Counted from the stretch's first letter, positions 7,889 through 16,570 are shown. The stretch: 42,837 bases of DNA from Planctomycetota bacterium (GCA_025459175.1 JALORC010000058.1:1-42837); one strand, 5' to 3'. The notes: a model not told the origin generated them from the sequence alone. Made by a program: numbers and translations.

Positions 7889-9376
7889 ATGCGCCACCAC
7901 TCCATCCTGTTCTCGGTCGCGATCGCCGCGACCCTCCTCGGCGCCCTCCCGGCGCAGTCCCCGTTCACCATCGGCAACCTGGTCGTCGTGCGCGTCGGTG
8001 ACGGCAGCAGCACGCTGGCCAGCGTCGCCACCGCGGTCTACCTCGACGAGTACACGACCACCGGCACGCTGGTGCAGTCGATCGCGCTGCCGACCGCCGC
8101 CAGCGGCAACAACCGCGCGCTGACGATCCGCGGCACCGCGTCCTCGGAAGGCTATCTGAACGTGTCGAGCAACGGCCTCTACCTGCTGCTCGCCGGCTAC
8201 GACGCGCTGCCGGGCGCCACCGGCGCCTCGATCGAGTCGTCGACCGCGGCCGCGCTGCAGCGCGTGATCGGCCGCATCGATCTCGCCGGCGTGATCGACA
8301 CCACCACCGCGCTGGTCGATGCCTACGACGGCAGCGCCGGCTTCCAGGGCAACATCCGCGCGGTCACCAGCGACGACGGCCAGCGGCTGTGGACCTCGGG
8401 CACCGGCCTCAGCCCGAGCGGCGGCGTGCGCTTCGTCGCCAACCTCGGTGACTCGACCTCGATCGGCGTGCAGGGCGGCGCCCCGATCAACACCCGCGTG
8501 GTCGGCATCTACGACGACCAGCTCTACGTGACCAGCGCGTCGACGGTCTACCTCGGCGTCAACCAGGTCGGCCAAGGCCTGTCCGGCGCGCCCGGCCAGA
8601 CCGTGGCGCTGCTGACCGGCTTCCCGACCTCCGGCGGCACCGCCGCCAGCTCGGCCTACGACTTCTTCTTCGCCGACCCGAACACGCTCTACGTCGCCGA
8701 CGACAACGCCACCGCGTCGACGGTCGGCGGCATCAACAAGTGGACGTTCGACCAGGCCACCAGCGCCTGGGTGCGTCAGTACCGCCTGCAGCTCGGCGGC
8801 GCTGGCAGCAACACCGCGTGCCGCGGCCTCACCGGCTTCGTGCGCAACGGCGTCGTGACGCTGTGGGGCACCGCCAACACCAGCGGTCAGGCGGCCACCA
8901 CGCTGATCTCTGTCACCGACACCGGCCCGAGCTCGACCGTGGTCGCCCTCGCCACCTCGCCGCTGAACACCGCGTTCCGCGGCGTGCGCTACCTGGCCAA
9001 GCCGACCACCGTGGTCCGCACCCCGGCCGCCTGCGGCACCACCGGCATCAAGGTGTCCGGCAACGGTGAGATCGGCACCGACGTGCGCACCACGATCACC
9101 GGCGCGGTCGGCTTCCCGTTCGTCGGCTACGGCACCACGCCGGTCGGCGCGCCGATCCTGCCCGGCTGCGGCTGCATCGTCGGCCACGACTTCGCGGTGC
9201 TGCAGAGCGTGCCGCTGGCGCCGGTGGCCTCGTCGTCGACGCTGTCGATCCCGAACAACGTGTCGCTGATCGGCACCCTGATCCTCATGCAGGGTCTCGA
9301 TGCGTTCGCGCCGGGCGGCTGCACGTCGCCGCTGGACTTCACCCTGACCGACTACTTCTCGTTCACGGTCCAGTAG
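7889..9376 (+). CDS. Secreted protein of unknown function, LVVVRVGDG family (paralogue 1)
   Basis: The 495-residue product has a signal peptide (SVAIAATLLGALPAQS). The mature protein starts with PFTIGNLVVVRVGDG and continues with YLDEYTTTG, SEGYLNVSSNGLYLLLAGYD, RVIGRIDLAG, LYVADD, GINKWTF and NTAFRGVRYL. Recurrent LYV/LLL strands followed by turns suggest a beta-propeller. The last ~100 residues carry the tail pattern IPNNVSLIGT...Q...APGGC, with a CGC pair before it. The next gene is a clear paralogue. I chose the ATG at 7889 because the signal peptide follows at once; an upstream in-frame ATG would add 24 non-conserved residues. No promoter or ribosome binding site is recognisable upstream. 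Confidence 0.75.
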   Translation: MRHHSILFSVAIAATLLGALPAQSPFTIGNLVVVRVGDGSSTLASVATAVYLDEYTTTGTLVQSIALPTAASGNNRALTIRGTASSEGYLNVSSNGLYLLLAGYDALPGATGASIESSTAAALQRVIGRIDLAGVIDTTTALVDAYDGSAGFQGNIRAVTSDDGQRLWTSGTGLSPSGGVRFVANLGDSTSIGVQGGAPINTRVVGIYDDQLYVTSASTVYLGVNQVGQGLSGAPGQTVALLTGFPTSGGTAASSAYDFFFADPNTLYVADDNATASTVGGINKWTFDQATSAWVRQYRLQLGGAGSNTACRGLTGFVRNGVVTLWGTANTSGQAATTLISVTDTGPSSTVVALATSPLNTAFRGVRYLAKPTTVVRTPAACGTTGIKVSGNGEIGTDVRTTITGAVGFPFVGYGTTPVGAPILPGCGCIVGHDFAVLQSVPLAPVASSSTLSIPNNVSLIGTLILMQGLDAFAPGGCTSPLDFTLTDYFSFTVQ

Positions 9377-9397
9377 CTCTCCGTCCCAACCTCCGCT

Positions 9398-9417
9398 GCG
9401 GCCGCCGGTTCGGCCGC
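9398..9417 (+). terminator. GC-rich hairpin after paralogue 1
   Basis: GCGGCCG (9398-9404) and CGGCCGC (9411-9417) pair perfectly around a six-base loop, 21 bases after the stop codon. No T-tract follows, so termination is plausible but not certain. Confidence 0.35.
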
Positions 9418-9527
9418 GGAAGGGTCATTTGCGGCCGGCCGGCAACGAGCCAGACCGCCGCGGGACAGTCGACAGCGAGCCGCCCCTGGTGTTGGATGAC
9501 GGGCTTCACCATCCCTCGACCAACTCC

Positions 9528-10961
9528 ATGATCACCCACCCCGTGTTCGGCGGACTCCGCCACTTCACGGCAGTCGCCCTGCTCGCCTCGGCTGCCCTCG
9601 CTCAAGTCCCCTTCACGATCGGCAACGTCGTCGTCGTGCGCGTCGGTGACGGCGCCGCCGCGCTCAGCAGCGCCGCGACCGCGACCTTCCTCGACGAGTA
9701 CACGCCGGCCGGCACCTTCGTGCAGACCATCGCGATGCCGACCGTCGCCAGCGGGCTGAACCAGCCGTTCACCAACGCCGGCTCGTCGACGTCGGAGGGT
9801 TTCCTGAACGTCTCCGACAACGGCCTGTTTCTGCTGCTCGCCGGTTACTCGGCCGCACCAGGCACGCCCGCGGTCCCGACCACCACGTCGATCACGACCC
9901 CGCGCGTGATCGCCCGCGTCGACCTGTCCGCCAGCATCGACACCAGCACCACACTGCCGGACGCCTACAACGGCACCCCGGCCGCGCCGCCGATCACGTC
10001 GTTCAACGGCAACCCGCGCGCCGCCGCGAGCAGCAACGGCATCGACATCTGGACCTCGGGCAACGGCACCGCCGGTTCGAACGGTGTGCGCTACGTGACG
10101 TTCGGCGGCAACAGCTCGGTCGGCCTGAACCTCGGCGCCCCCGGCAACACTCGCGTCGTCTCGACCTACAACGGCAACCTCTACACCTCCAGCGCGTCGA
10201 CGGTGAATCAGGGCGTGTGCCAGGTCGGCACCGGCCTGCCGACCACCGCGGGTCAGGCCGTGACCCTGCTGCCCGGCTTCCCGACCGCCGCCGGCCCGTC
10301 GTCCTACGACTTCTACTTCGCCAACCCGTCGACGCTCTACGTCGCCGATGACCGGGCCCAGGCCAGCGGTGGCGGCATCCAGAAGTGGGCGCTCGCAGCC
10401 GGCACCTGGACGCTGCAGTACACGCTGTCCGGCGGCACCGGCTACCGCGGCCTGACCGGCCAGACGGTCGCCGGCGTCACCACGCTGTGGGCGACCAACG
10501 GCAACGCGCTGGTCAGCGTCGTCGACACCGGCGCCGGATCGACCTTCACCAGCCTGGTCTCGGCGCCGAGCAACACCGCGTTCCGCGGCGTGCGTCGCCT
10601 CGGCAAGCCGACCACCCTGCAGCGGATCACCGCCAGCTGTGGCGCCGCCGACATCTTCTCGTCCGGCACCGGCGAGGTCGGCACCGACGTCATCACCACC
10701 GTGCTGAACCCGCTCGGCATCCCGCTGATCGGCTACGGTCTGAGCGCGATCGGTTTCCCCGCGCTGCCGGGCTGCAGCTGCGTGTTCGTGCACAACTACG
10801 CGTTCGTGGTGGTCGGCTCGCCGCACGTGCTGTCGCTGCCGAACCAGCCGGCGCTGGCCGGCACGCAGCTGTGGATCCAGGCCGTCGACTTCGTGGCCCC
10901 GGGTGGCTGCAACGATCCGCTGCTGACGCTGACCGACGGCTACACGTTCTTGATCCAGTGA
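9528..10961 (+). CDS. Secreted protein of unknown function, LVVVRVGDG family (paralogue 2)
   Basis: The 477-residue product is a close paralogue of the preceding protein. It has a signal peptide (ALLASAALAQ), then PFTIGNVVVVRVGDG, FLDEYTPAGTFVQTIAMPT, SEGFLNVSDNGLFLLLAGY, RVIARVDLS, LYVADD, GIQKWAL and NTAFRGVRRL in the same order. The C-terminal tail (CSC pair, LPNQPALAGT, APGGC) is also shared. Conservation along the full length and head-to-tail position indicate tandem duplication. The start at 9528 places the signal peptide at the N-terminus; an upstream ATG at 9429 would add 33 residues with atypical codon use. Function is not known; extracellular or outer-surface location is likely. Confidence 0.75.
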   Translation: MITHPVFGGLRHFTAVALLASAALAQVPFTIGNVVVVRVGDGAAALSSAATATFLDEYTPAGTFVQTIAMPTVASGLNQPFTNAGSSTSEGFLNVSDNGLFLLLAGYSAAPGTPAVPTTTSITTPRVIARVDLSASIDTSTTLPDAYNGTPAAPPITSFNGNPRAAASSNGIDIWTSGNGTAGSNGVRYVTFGGNSSVGLNLGAPGNTRVVSTYNGNLYTSSASTVNQGVCQVGTGLPTTAGQAVTLLPGFPTAAGPSSYDFYFANPSTLYVADDRAQASGGGIQKWALAAGTWTLQYTLSGGTGYRGLTGQTVAGVTTLWATNGNALVSVVDTGAGSTFTSLVSAPSNTAFRGVRRLGKPTTLQRITASCGAADIFSSGTGEVGTDVITTVLNPLGIPLIGYGLSAIGFPALPGCSCVFVHNYAFVVVGSPHVLSLPNQPALAGTQLWIQAVDFVAPGGCNDPLLTLTDGYTFLIQ

Positions 10962-10972
10962 TCGAGTGGCCG

Positions 10973-11014
10973 TGGCCCCGCGCGAGTCGGCGACCGGCCG
11001 CTCGCGCGGGGCCA
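10973..11014 (+). terminator. Strong hairpin after paralogue 2
   Basis: Fourteen bases at 10973-10986 are a perfect inverted repeat of 11001-11014, separated by a 14-base loop, and start 11 bases after the stop. There is no T-tract, but position and stability make a transcription terminator the best reading. Confidence 0.55.
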
Positions 11015-11071
11015 TCGGCGGCTGGCCATCGGGTCCCCAGCGCTGCGCTACCGGCAGCGCTCGGCGCGCAG

Positions 11072-11077
11072 TAGGCT
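11072..11077 (+). promoter_or_regulatory. Candidate -10 element TAGGCT for the kinase operon
   Basis: TAGGCT lies 22 bases before the ATG at 11100, downstream of the hairpin that closes the previous gene. No -35 element or ribosome binding site is evident. Confidence 0.3.
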
Positions 11078-11099
11078 CCCGGCAGAGCACTGCTTCCCG

Positions 11100-13259
11100 A
11101 TGGGCCATTCCCGCTCCCGCCTGAGCCACCGCCACCTGTTCGCGCTCGGCACGTTCCTCGTGCCGCTGGCGGCGCTCGCCCTGCTCGGCTGGAACGAACT
11201 GCAGCGCAGCGGCAACGCCGCGCAGCAGGCCCTGGCCAACGAAGGCCGGCAGTTCCTCGCCAGCGCGCGCCAGGCGATCGAGCAGCAGCTCGACCGCGCC
11301 CTGTCGCGGCTGCAGGCCGAGTCACAGCGCCTGCTGATCGAACGGGGACCGGTCAAGACCGCGCTGCAGCTGCGCGAGCAACCCGAGTTCGCGCCGCTGC
11401 GCAGCATCGTGTTGCTCGACGAGCAGTTCGGCGTCGAGTGGCCGCGGCTGCACGTCTACAGCGTCAACCTGGCCTTCGTGCGCGACGGCCGACGCGGCGC
11501 CGAGGGTCCGATCTCGTCGGTGCTGCAGAGCGCGGATCTGCTGCTGACCCGCGGCCGGCACCAGGAGGGCATCGAGCTGCTGCGCCACATCGCCACCACG
11601 CTCGAGGCCGCCAACCCACCCGAGGACCGCAACCGCAGCCTCGAGCTGATCGAGGGCGAGATCCTGGCCCGCTTCCGGCTCGCCACCGCGCTCGGCAAGA
11701 CCCGCGACCGCGCCGGGGCGCGCGGCCAGTTCGAACGCGTGCGCGACCTGGTCGCCGGCGTGACGCCGTTCATCCGGCTGGGCTCCGATCTGCCGATGCT
11801 GGCGCTGCTGGCCGAGACCGAACTGGCGAGGTCCGGCGAAACCGAGGACCGGCTGCAGCTGCTGCGGGCGATCGCCGCCAACAAGTACGACACGATCGCC
11901 GACGGCCTGCTGTCGGCGCTCGCCGCCCGACTCGGCGATTGCTTCGACGACGAGGATCCGGAGCGCGCCGAGGTCGACCTGCTGCTCGCCGAGGAACGGC
12001 AACGCGCCTACACCCGCACGTTCGCCGCCACCTACGACCTGGTGCTGAAGTACGGACTGCGCCTGCGCCGCACCCGCCAGCCCTCGCTCGACGCGCGCGA
12101 GTCCCGCGACGAACGGCTGGTGGCGACCGTGGCCGGCGAGACGCTGCTGCTCGCGGTGCGGCCGGCGACGCACGAGGAGACCGCGCAGTGGAAGTGTGCA
12201 TGGGTCGGACTGCACGTCGACCTGGTGCAGCTGCTGGCTCCGACCCTGCGCCAGTTCGCCGGCGACACCCGCACCTTCACGCTGGCGATCGCCGATGCCG
12301 ACGCCGGCGAGGTGGCGATCCTGCCGCCGCCGGCGGCGGTTCCGGCCGACTTCGAGCCGCCCTCGACCGAGACCAACGGCCTGCTGCTGCGCGCCTACCC
12401 GGCCGATCCGGCCCGCTTCGCCGCCGATGCCGAGGCCGCCGCCCGCACCCGCACGCAGATGCTGATCGCGGTGTTCGTCACCGCGCTCGGCGGCGCGCTG
12501 TGGTCCTGGCGCTCGGTGTCCCGCGAGGCCGAACTGGCGCGGCTCAAGGTCGAGCTGGTGTCGCGGGTCTCGCACGAACTGAAGACCCCGCTGGCGCTGA
12601 TCCGGATGTACGGCGAGACGCTCGGCATGGGGCGCGCCCGCGACGGCGACCAGGCGGCCGAGTTCGGCAGCATCATCGCCCGCGAATCGGAGCGGCTGAC
12701 GGCGCTGATCCAGCGCATCCTCGACTTCTCGCGCCAGCAGGCCGGCACGCTCGACTACACGCCGCAGTCGCTCGACCTCGGCGAGCTGATGCGCAGCGTG
12801 GCCAATGCGTACGCGCCGCACCTCGAGGCGCGGGGTGCCCTGCTGATCGACTCGCTGCCGTTCGGCATCCGCGTGCGCTGCGACGCCAACGCTGCCGAGA
12901 GTGCCCTGGTCAACCTGCTCGAGAACGCCGCCAAGTACGGCATCGACGGCGACCATGAACGCGAGATCGAGTTCGATCTCGTGGCGCTCGACGGCCGCGC
13001 CGTCGTCGAGGTGCGCGATCGCGGCCGCGGCATCCCGCCCGGCGAGGTCGACCGGATCTTCGACGGCTTCTACCGGGCCAGCAACGCCGGGGAAGTACGA
13101 GGTGCGGGCCTCGGTCTCAGCCTCGTCCGCCACTTCGCCCGCGCCCACGGCGGCGACATCGAAGCGTTGCCGCGCGAAGGCGGCGGCACCGTGATGCGGT
13201 TGTCGCTGCCCCTGGCTCCCACCGAACCTGCTCCTGGCACCGCCGCCACGCCACCATGA
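11100..13259 (+). CDS. Sensor histidine kinase with large periplasmic domain
   Basis: The 719-residue protein has a first membrane helix at about 12-31 and a ~420-residue extracytoplasmic region. A second helix lies at about 454-472 (LIAVFVTALGGALW), followed by a HisKA domain with phospho-accepting His492 in SHELKTPLALIR. A HATPase domain follows with an N box (LENAAKYG), a G1 box (VRDRGRGIP) and a G2 box (GAGLGLSLV). The linker from the second helix to HisKA is short, with no recognisable HAMP domain. The sensor part is rich in helix-forming Ala/Leu/Arg and resembles no sensor family I can name. The last codons overlap the response regulator start (ATGA at 13256), so kinase and regulator form a cognate pair. 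The signal is unknown. Confidence 0.9.
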   Translation: MGHSRSRLSHRHLFALGTFLVPLAALALLGWNELQRSGNAAQQALANEGRQFLASARQAIEQQLDRALSRLQAESQRLLIERGPVKTALQLREQPEFAPLRSIVLLDEQFGVEWPRLHVYSVNLAFVRDGRRGAEGPISSVLQSADLLLTRGRHQEGIELLRHIATTLEAANPPEDRNRSLELIEGEILARFRLATALGKTRDRAGARGQFERVRDLVAGVTPFIRLGSDLPMLALLAETELARSGETEDRLQLLRAIAANKYDTIADGLLSALAARLGDCFDDEDPERAEVDLLLAEERQRAYTRTFAATYDLVLKYGLRLRRTRQPSLDARESRDERLVATVAGETLLLAVRPATHEETAQWKCAWVGLHVDLVQLLAPTLRQFAGDTRTFTLAIADADAGEVAILPPPAAVPADFEPPSTETNGLLLRAYPADPARFAADAEAAARTRTQMLIAVFVTALGGALWSWRSVSREAELARLKVELVSRVSHELKTPLALIRMYGETLGMGRARDGDQAAEFGSIIARESERLTALIQRILDFSRQQAGTLDYTPQSLDLGELMRSVANAYAPHLEARGALLIDSLPFGIRVRCDANAAESALVNLLENAAKYGIDGDHEREIEFDLVALDGRAVVEVRDRGRGIPPGEVDRIFDGFYRASNAGEVRGAGLGLSLVRHFARAHGGDIEALPREGGGTVMRLSLPLAPTEPAPGTAATPP

Positions 13260-13993
13260 CCAATCTCAGCGACACCCAGATCCTCGTCATCGAAGACGAA
13301 CCGGACCTGCGTTCCGGCCTGCAGCACAACCTCGAGCTCGAGGGCTTCCGGGTGCAGACCGCCGCCGACGGCCGCGAAGGACTGCGCAAGGCCCGCGACG
13401 GCCAGGCCGCCCTGATCCTGCTCGACCTGATGCTGCCCGGCATGCCGGGGCTCGAGGTGCTGCGCCACCTGCGTGAGATCGGGCGCGAGACGCCCGTCAT
13501 CATCATCTCGGCGAAGGGCCAGGACCGCGACAAGGTGCAGGGCCTCGAACTCGGCGCCGACGACTACCTGACCAAGCCGTTCGGCCTGACCGAGCTGCTG
13601 GCCCGCATCCGCGCCGTGCTGCGCCGCACCCAGGCCGGGGCGAAGGCCGGGGTCGGCGACAAGCCGGAGGCCTCGGGCGTGATGCGCTTTCCCGACCTGG
13701 TCGTGGACTGGAAGCGCTTCTCGATCACGCGCGACGGCGAGGAGATCCAGCTGTCGCGCTACGAAGCCGAGATCCTGCGCATGCTGATCGATCACCGCGG
13801 CGAGGTGGTGAGCCGCCAGGACCTGCTGCGCAAGGTCTGGGGCTACGTGCACCTGCCGACCACCCGCACGGTCGACAACCACATCGCCCGGCTGCGCAAG
13901 AAGCTCGAGCGCGACGTCGAGAATCCGGTGCACGTGGTGACCGTGCACGGCCTCGGCTATCGCTTCGAGTCGACGCTGCTGGAGGGCTCGTGA
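13256..13993 (+). CDS. OmpR/PhoB-family response regulator
   Basis: The 245-residue protein has an N-terminal receiver domain (VIEDEPDLR acidic pocket, phospho-accepting Asp57 in LLDLMLPG, YLTKPFG switch lysine). A C-terminal winged-helix DNA-binding domain follows (LSRYEAEILRMLIDHRGEVV, TVDNHIARLRKKLE, VHGLGYRFE). Length and domain order are standard for the family. It overlaps the kinase gene by four bases upstream and the next gene by four bases (GTGA at 13990), so all three products are probably translationally coupled. It should be phosphorylated by the adjacent kinase and control transcription of unknown targets. Confidence 0.95.
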   Translation: MTNLSDTQILVIEDEPDLRSGLQHNLELEGFRVQTAADGREGLRKARDGQAALILLDLMLPGMPGLEVLRHLREIGRETPVIIISAKGQDRDKVQGLELGADDYLTKPFGLTELLARIRAVLRRTQAGAKAGVGDKPEASGVMRFPDLVVDWKRFSITRDGEEIQLSRYEAEILRMLIDHRGEVVSRQDLLRKVWGYVHLPTTRTVDNHIARLRKKLERDVENPVHVVTVHGLGYRFESTLLEGS

Positions 13994-14874
13994 ACCGCAG
14001 CTGGCCATGGCTGCTGGTGTCGCTGGCGCTGCCGCTGCCGCTGCCGGCGCAAGGCCTGCAGAAGGCGCACGAAGCCTCGACGGCGATGCACGCTGCCTGG
14101 TTGCGGGAAGTGCTGGACCTCGACACCGCCGGCGCCGTGCGCGAGTACCGCCACATCGCCGGCGACGCGCGCCCGTCCAACCTCGAACGCTGGCTGGCGA
14201 TGGCCCGCCTCGGCGAGCTGCATCGCATCGGCGTCGACACCGGCCCGCGCATCCCGATCGCGGAGGCGCCGGCGACCGTGCGCAGCGCGTTGCAGGCCAC
14301 GGAGACCACGCTGCCGATCGACGAACTGCTGCAGCGCCTGCAGGCCGAACCACCCGAGATCATGCGCCGGGTCGGCACCGAAGCCGGCAAGATGCCACCG
14401 CTGCGACCGGCCACGCCCCTGGTGCAGGACTGGGTGCGCAGCCAGATCGGCCCGAGCCTCGACGAGAACCTGGCCAGGCGCATGCAGAACATGAGCCGCC
14501 AGCCGGACCAGCGTTCCGAGTTGTCGCTGGCCAACGACATCCTCAATCTCGAACTGCAGGGCCGGGCCGCGCTGGCGAGCAATCGGCGCACGCTGTTCTT
14601 CGCCAACTGGCAGCCCGTGGTGGCCGGCGGCGACCCGGCCGCCGCGCTGGCGAAGGCCCGGGCCGAACTCGAGTCCTGGAGCAAGGAGCCGGACATCAGC
14701 TCGCTGCACCAGCGCCGCATCAACGACCTGCGGCAGGCGATCGACCAGCGCGCGGCGATCGATCCGGCGGCGATGCTGGCGCTGATCGGCCGGGTGCCGG
14801 TCTACGCGGAGCGCCTGCTCGGCGCGGGCAACCGTCAGGATCGCGGCAGCAGCCCGGATCGCGGCAACAAGTAA
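13990..14874 (+). CDS. Secreted helical protein of unknown function, coupled to the two-component system
   Basis: The 294-residue product starts at a GTG within the stop codon of the response regulator gene. A signal peptide (WLLVSLALPLPLPAQG) leads into a helix-rich, charged mature protein without cysteines or recognisable enzymatic motifs. Segments such as REYRHIAGD and ERWLAMARLGELHRIG resemble tetratricopeptide-like helical hairpins, but I cannot assign a family. The C-terminus is polar and low-complexity. Tight coupling to kinase and regulator, and export to the compartment where the kinase sensor sits, suggest a periplasmic accessory of the sensor; this is inference only. Confidence 0.7.
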   Translation: MNRSWPWLLVSLALPLPLPAQGLQKAHEASTAMHAAWLREVLDLDTAGAVREYRHIAGDARPSNLERWLAMARLGELHRIGVDTGPRIPIAEAPATVRSALQATETTLPIDELLQRLQAEPPEIMRRVGTEAGKMPPLRPATPLVQDWVRSQIGPSLDENLARRMQNMSRQPDQRSELSLANDILNLELQGRAALASNRRTLFFANWQPVVAGGDPAAALAKARAELESWSKEPDISSLHQRRINDLRQAIDQRAAIDPAAMLALIGRVPVYAERLLGAGNRQDRGSSPDRGNK

Positions 14875-14921
14875 TCGCCTCGCGCGCCGTTCCGGGGCAT
14901 CAGTCTCTCAGCGGCCTCAGC

Positions 14922-15362
14922 TCAGCGAGCCGCCGGGACCATCTCGCCGCTCTCGGCGTCGGTGCCCTGCTTGCGATTCTCGGCGTACCAGGAGTCGAAC
15001 CAGGTGCCCTGGTAGATGTCGAGCGGCTTGACCTCCGGACCACTCGGGTGCAGCTCGGCCGCGCCGTAGAACAGGCACAGCGGCAGGTCGACCAGGTGCA
15101 CGACCCCGTAGATGAAGTGCTCGAGGGCGTGGTAGCCGAAGGTGAACGGGAACGCCAACACCTCGACGCCACCGCCGCTGCCGAGGCCTTCGCGCACGTT
15201 CTGCGCCGAATCGACGCCATCGGTGGCGCCGCCGTAGACCATCAGCACCGGCGTGCCGACGCCGAGCACGAGGTCCTTGCCGGCGCGGTTCAAGGTTCCG
15301 CACGACGTCAGCGTGGTCAGGAGCAGGCAGGAGACGGAGAGAAGGGCGTTGCGAGCGTTCAC
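14922..15362 (-). CDS. Small predicted lipoprotein of unknown function
   Basis: The 146-residue product starts at GTG with a good Shine-Dalgarno sequence (GAGGAA at 15369-15374, six bases before the start), one of few in this window. The N-terminus is a lipoprotein signal (LLSVSCLLLTTLTSC|G), so the mature protein should be lipid-anchored at the Cys. The rest contains GVGTPVLMVYGG, FPFTFGYHALEHFIYG and LVDLPLCLFYG, moderately hydrophobic stretches possibly forming amphipathic or re-entrant helices. Similar small lipoproteins with a YG-rich core are seen in other bacteria without assigned function. The gene converges on the kinase operon (48 bases apart) and diverges from the NYN-like gene. 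Confidence 0.7.
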   Translation of the reverse strand: MNARNALLSVSCLLLTTLTSCGTLNRAGKDLVLGVGTPVLMVYGGATDGVDSAQNVREGLGSGGGVEVLAFPFTFGYHALEHFIYGVVHLVDLPLCLFYGAAELHPSGPEVKPLDIYQGTWFDSWYAENRKQGTDAESGEMVPAAR

Positions 15363-15594
15363 TCTGGGTTCCTCGATCGGGACCACCTGCCGCAGCGGAG
15401 CTCGCGGCGGCAACGATGATCGGAGTGGATTCGAAAGGGGCTGTCCGAGCTCTTGATGCAAGCGTGGGCCGGCCCCGCCCACAAGCTTCGCGCGGCAAAA
15501 ACCCCCGCTGCGGCCGCCGACCGAGACCACCGACCCGGACCTCGGCCAGACCAACGGCACCTGCGCGCCGATGGCAGCCCCGGCACTGCTGCGG

Positions 15595-15600
15595 TAGCCT
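15595..15600 (+). promoter_or_regulatory. Candidate -10 element TAGCCT, near-leaderless promoter
   Basis: TAGCCT ends eight bases before the ATG at 15609 and supports that start over the upstream in-frame ATG at 15453. The 246-base divergent region between 15363 and 15608 shows no other clear signal. Confidence 0.4.
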
Positions 15601-15608
15601 TGGCGGCG

Positions 15609-16550
15609 ATGACCGATTTCGGCGCCAACATCTTCGACGATTCGCAAGCCACGCCGAAGCCGCCGGCCAGTGCCCCTGCACCCGCTCGCGAGGACCGCGG
15701 CACCCGCGCCCCGCGCAGCCGCTCGCCGCGGCGAACCGCGGCGCCGCCAGCGACGACCGAACCACCGGCCGCGGTGCCACCGGCCGCCGAGCCAACGCCA
15801 CCGCCGACGCCGAAGCCGACCGCGGCGGCCGCGGCGGCCGCGGCGAACGACGAGGCTACGGATGCCCCGACCGAGCTCGAACCGGCGCCGCAGCCGCCGA
15901 GCGAAGCTCCGGACGCGGCCCCCCGGCATGGCCGGCACGCGCGTTTCGAACGGCGCGACCAGCACGATCGGCCCGCCCCTCGCTCCAGCGAGCCCACCGG
16001 CGAACGACCGGACGCGCCGCCGCGCGCCCCCCGCGAGCGCGGCGACCAGCTGCCGAGCGCGCGCACCCAGCAGCCTCGCCGCGACGACGCGCGCGAACCA
16101 CGCGGCGCCGCTGCCCCGCGGCCACCGCTGCCGCCGCGGCCCCGCGACGGCGCCCGGATCGCGCTGCTGGTCGATCTCGATGCGCTGCACACGGAAGCCC
16201 GCGCGCAGCAGCGCGAGGTGGCGATGCACCGCCTGCGGCCCGCCCTCGCCGGCGGTCGACCGGTCGCCCGCGCGATCGCGTTCACCAGCAGTTCGCGCAC
16301 GCCGCCGAGCGGCTTCGAACTGCAACCCGGCGCCAGCGACGCCACGTTCGCGACCCGCTTCGCCAAAGCCGCGCACCAGCTCGCCCAAGAGCACGGGGAG
16401 CTGCTGCTGGCACCGGCGACCCCGGCGGCCCTGCAGCTGGTCGAGCGCCTGCAGCACGACGGCTATCGCGCCTCGCTCGCGAGCCTGCTGCCCGGCGGCG
16501 CGCGGGACGGCGTGCGGCAGCTCGGTCGGGAGTGCCTGTTCGTGCCGTGA
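15609..16550 (+). CDS. NYN/PIN-like domain protein with long disordered N-terminus, catalytic motif degenerate
   Basis: The 313-residue product divides in two. Residues 1-180 are Pro/Ala/Arg-rich and almost certainly disordered, with a run of eight Ala near 72-79. Residues 182-296 look like a NYN (LabA/DUF88) ribonuclease fold: ARIALLVDLDAL for strand 1 (Asp189 kept), SDATFATRFAKAA for the second acidic helix (Asp244), and GELLLAPATPAALQLVERL where active members have a S-G-D-S-D loop. That loop and the usual Asn after strand 1 are absent, so nuclease activity is doubtful. A role as an RNA-binding or scaffold protein is possible. The start at 15609 is backed by the box at 15595. Confidence 0.6.
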   Translation: MTDFGANIFDDSQATPKPPASAPAPAREDRGTRAPRSRSPRRTAAPPATTEPPAAVPPAAEPTPPPTPKPTAAAAAAAANDEATDAPTELEPAPQPPSEAPDAAPRHGRHARFERRDQHDRPAPRSSEPTGERPDAPPRAPRERGDQLPSARTQQPRRDDAREPRGAAAPRPPLPPRPRDGARIALLVDLDALHTEARAQQREVAMHRLRPALAGGRPVARAIAFTSSSRTPPSGFELQPGASDATFATRFAKAAHQLAQEHGELLLAPATPAALQLVERLQHDGYRASLASLLPGGARDGVRQLGRECLFVP

Positions 16551-16570
16551 ACGGCCGTCCGCGTCCCGAC

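Noticed and set aside
9363..11135. A 590-codon minus-strand open frame opposite the second LVVVRVGDG paralogue
   Set aside because: Low-complexity Arg/Gly/Ala composition and no family resemblance; the plus strand carries a signal peptide and conserved paralogue.
15453..15608. Earlier ATG for the NYN-like protein
   Set aside because: A -10-like box sits inside the extension and the added residues look non-coding.
15823..15846. GCGGCC-rich tandem run as a possible regulatory repeat
   Set aside because: It encodes the poly-Ala run of the disordered arm and needs no other explanation.
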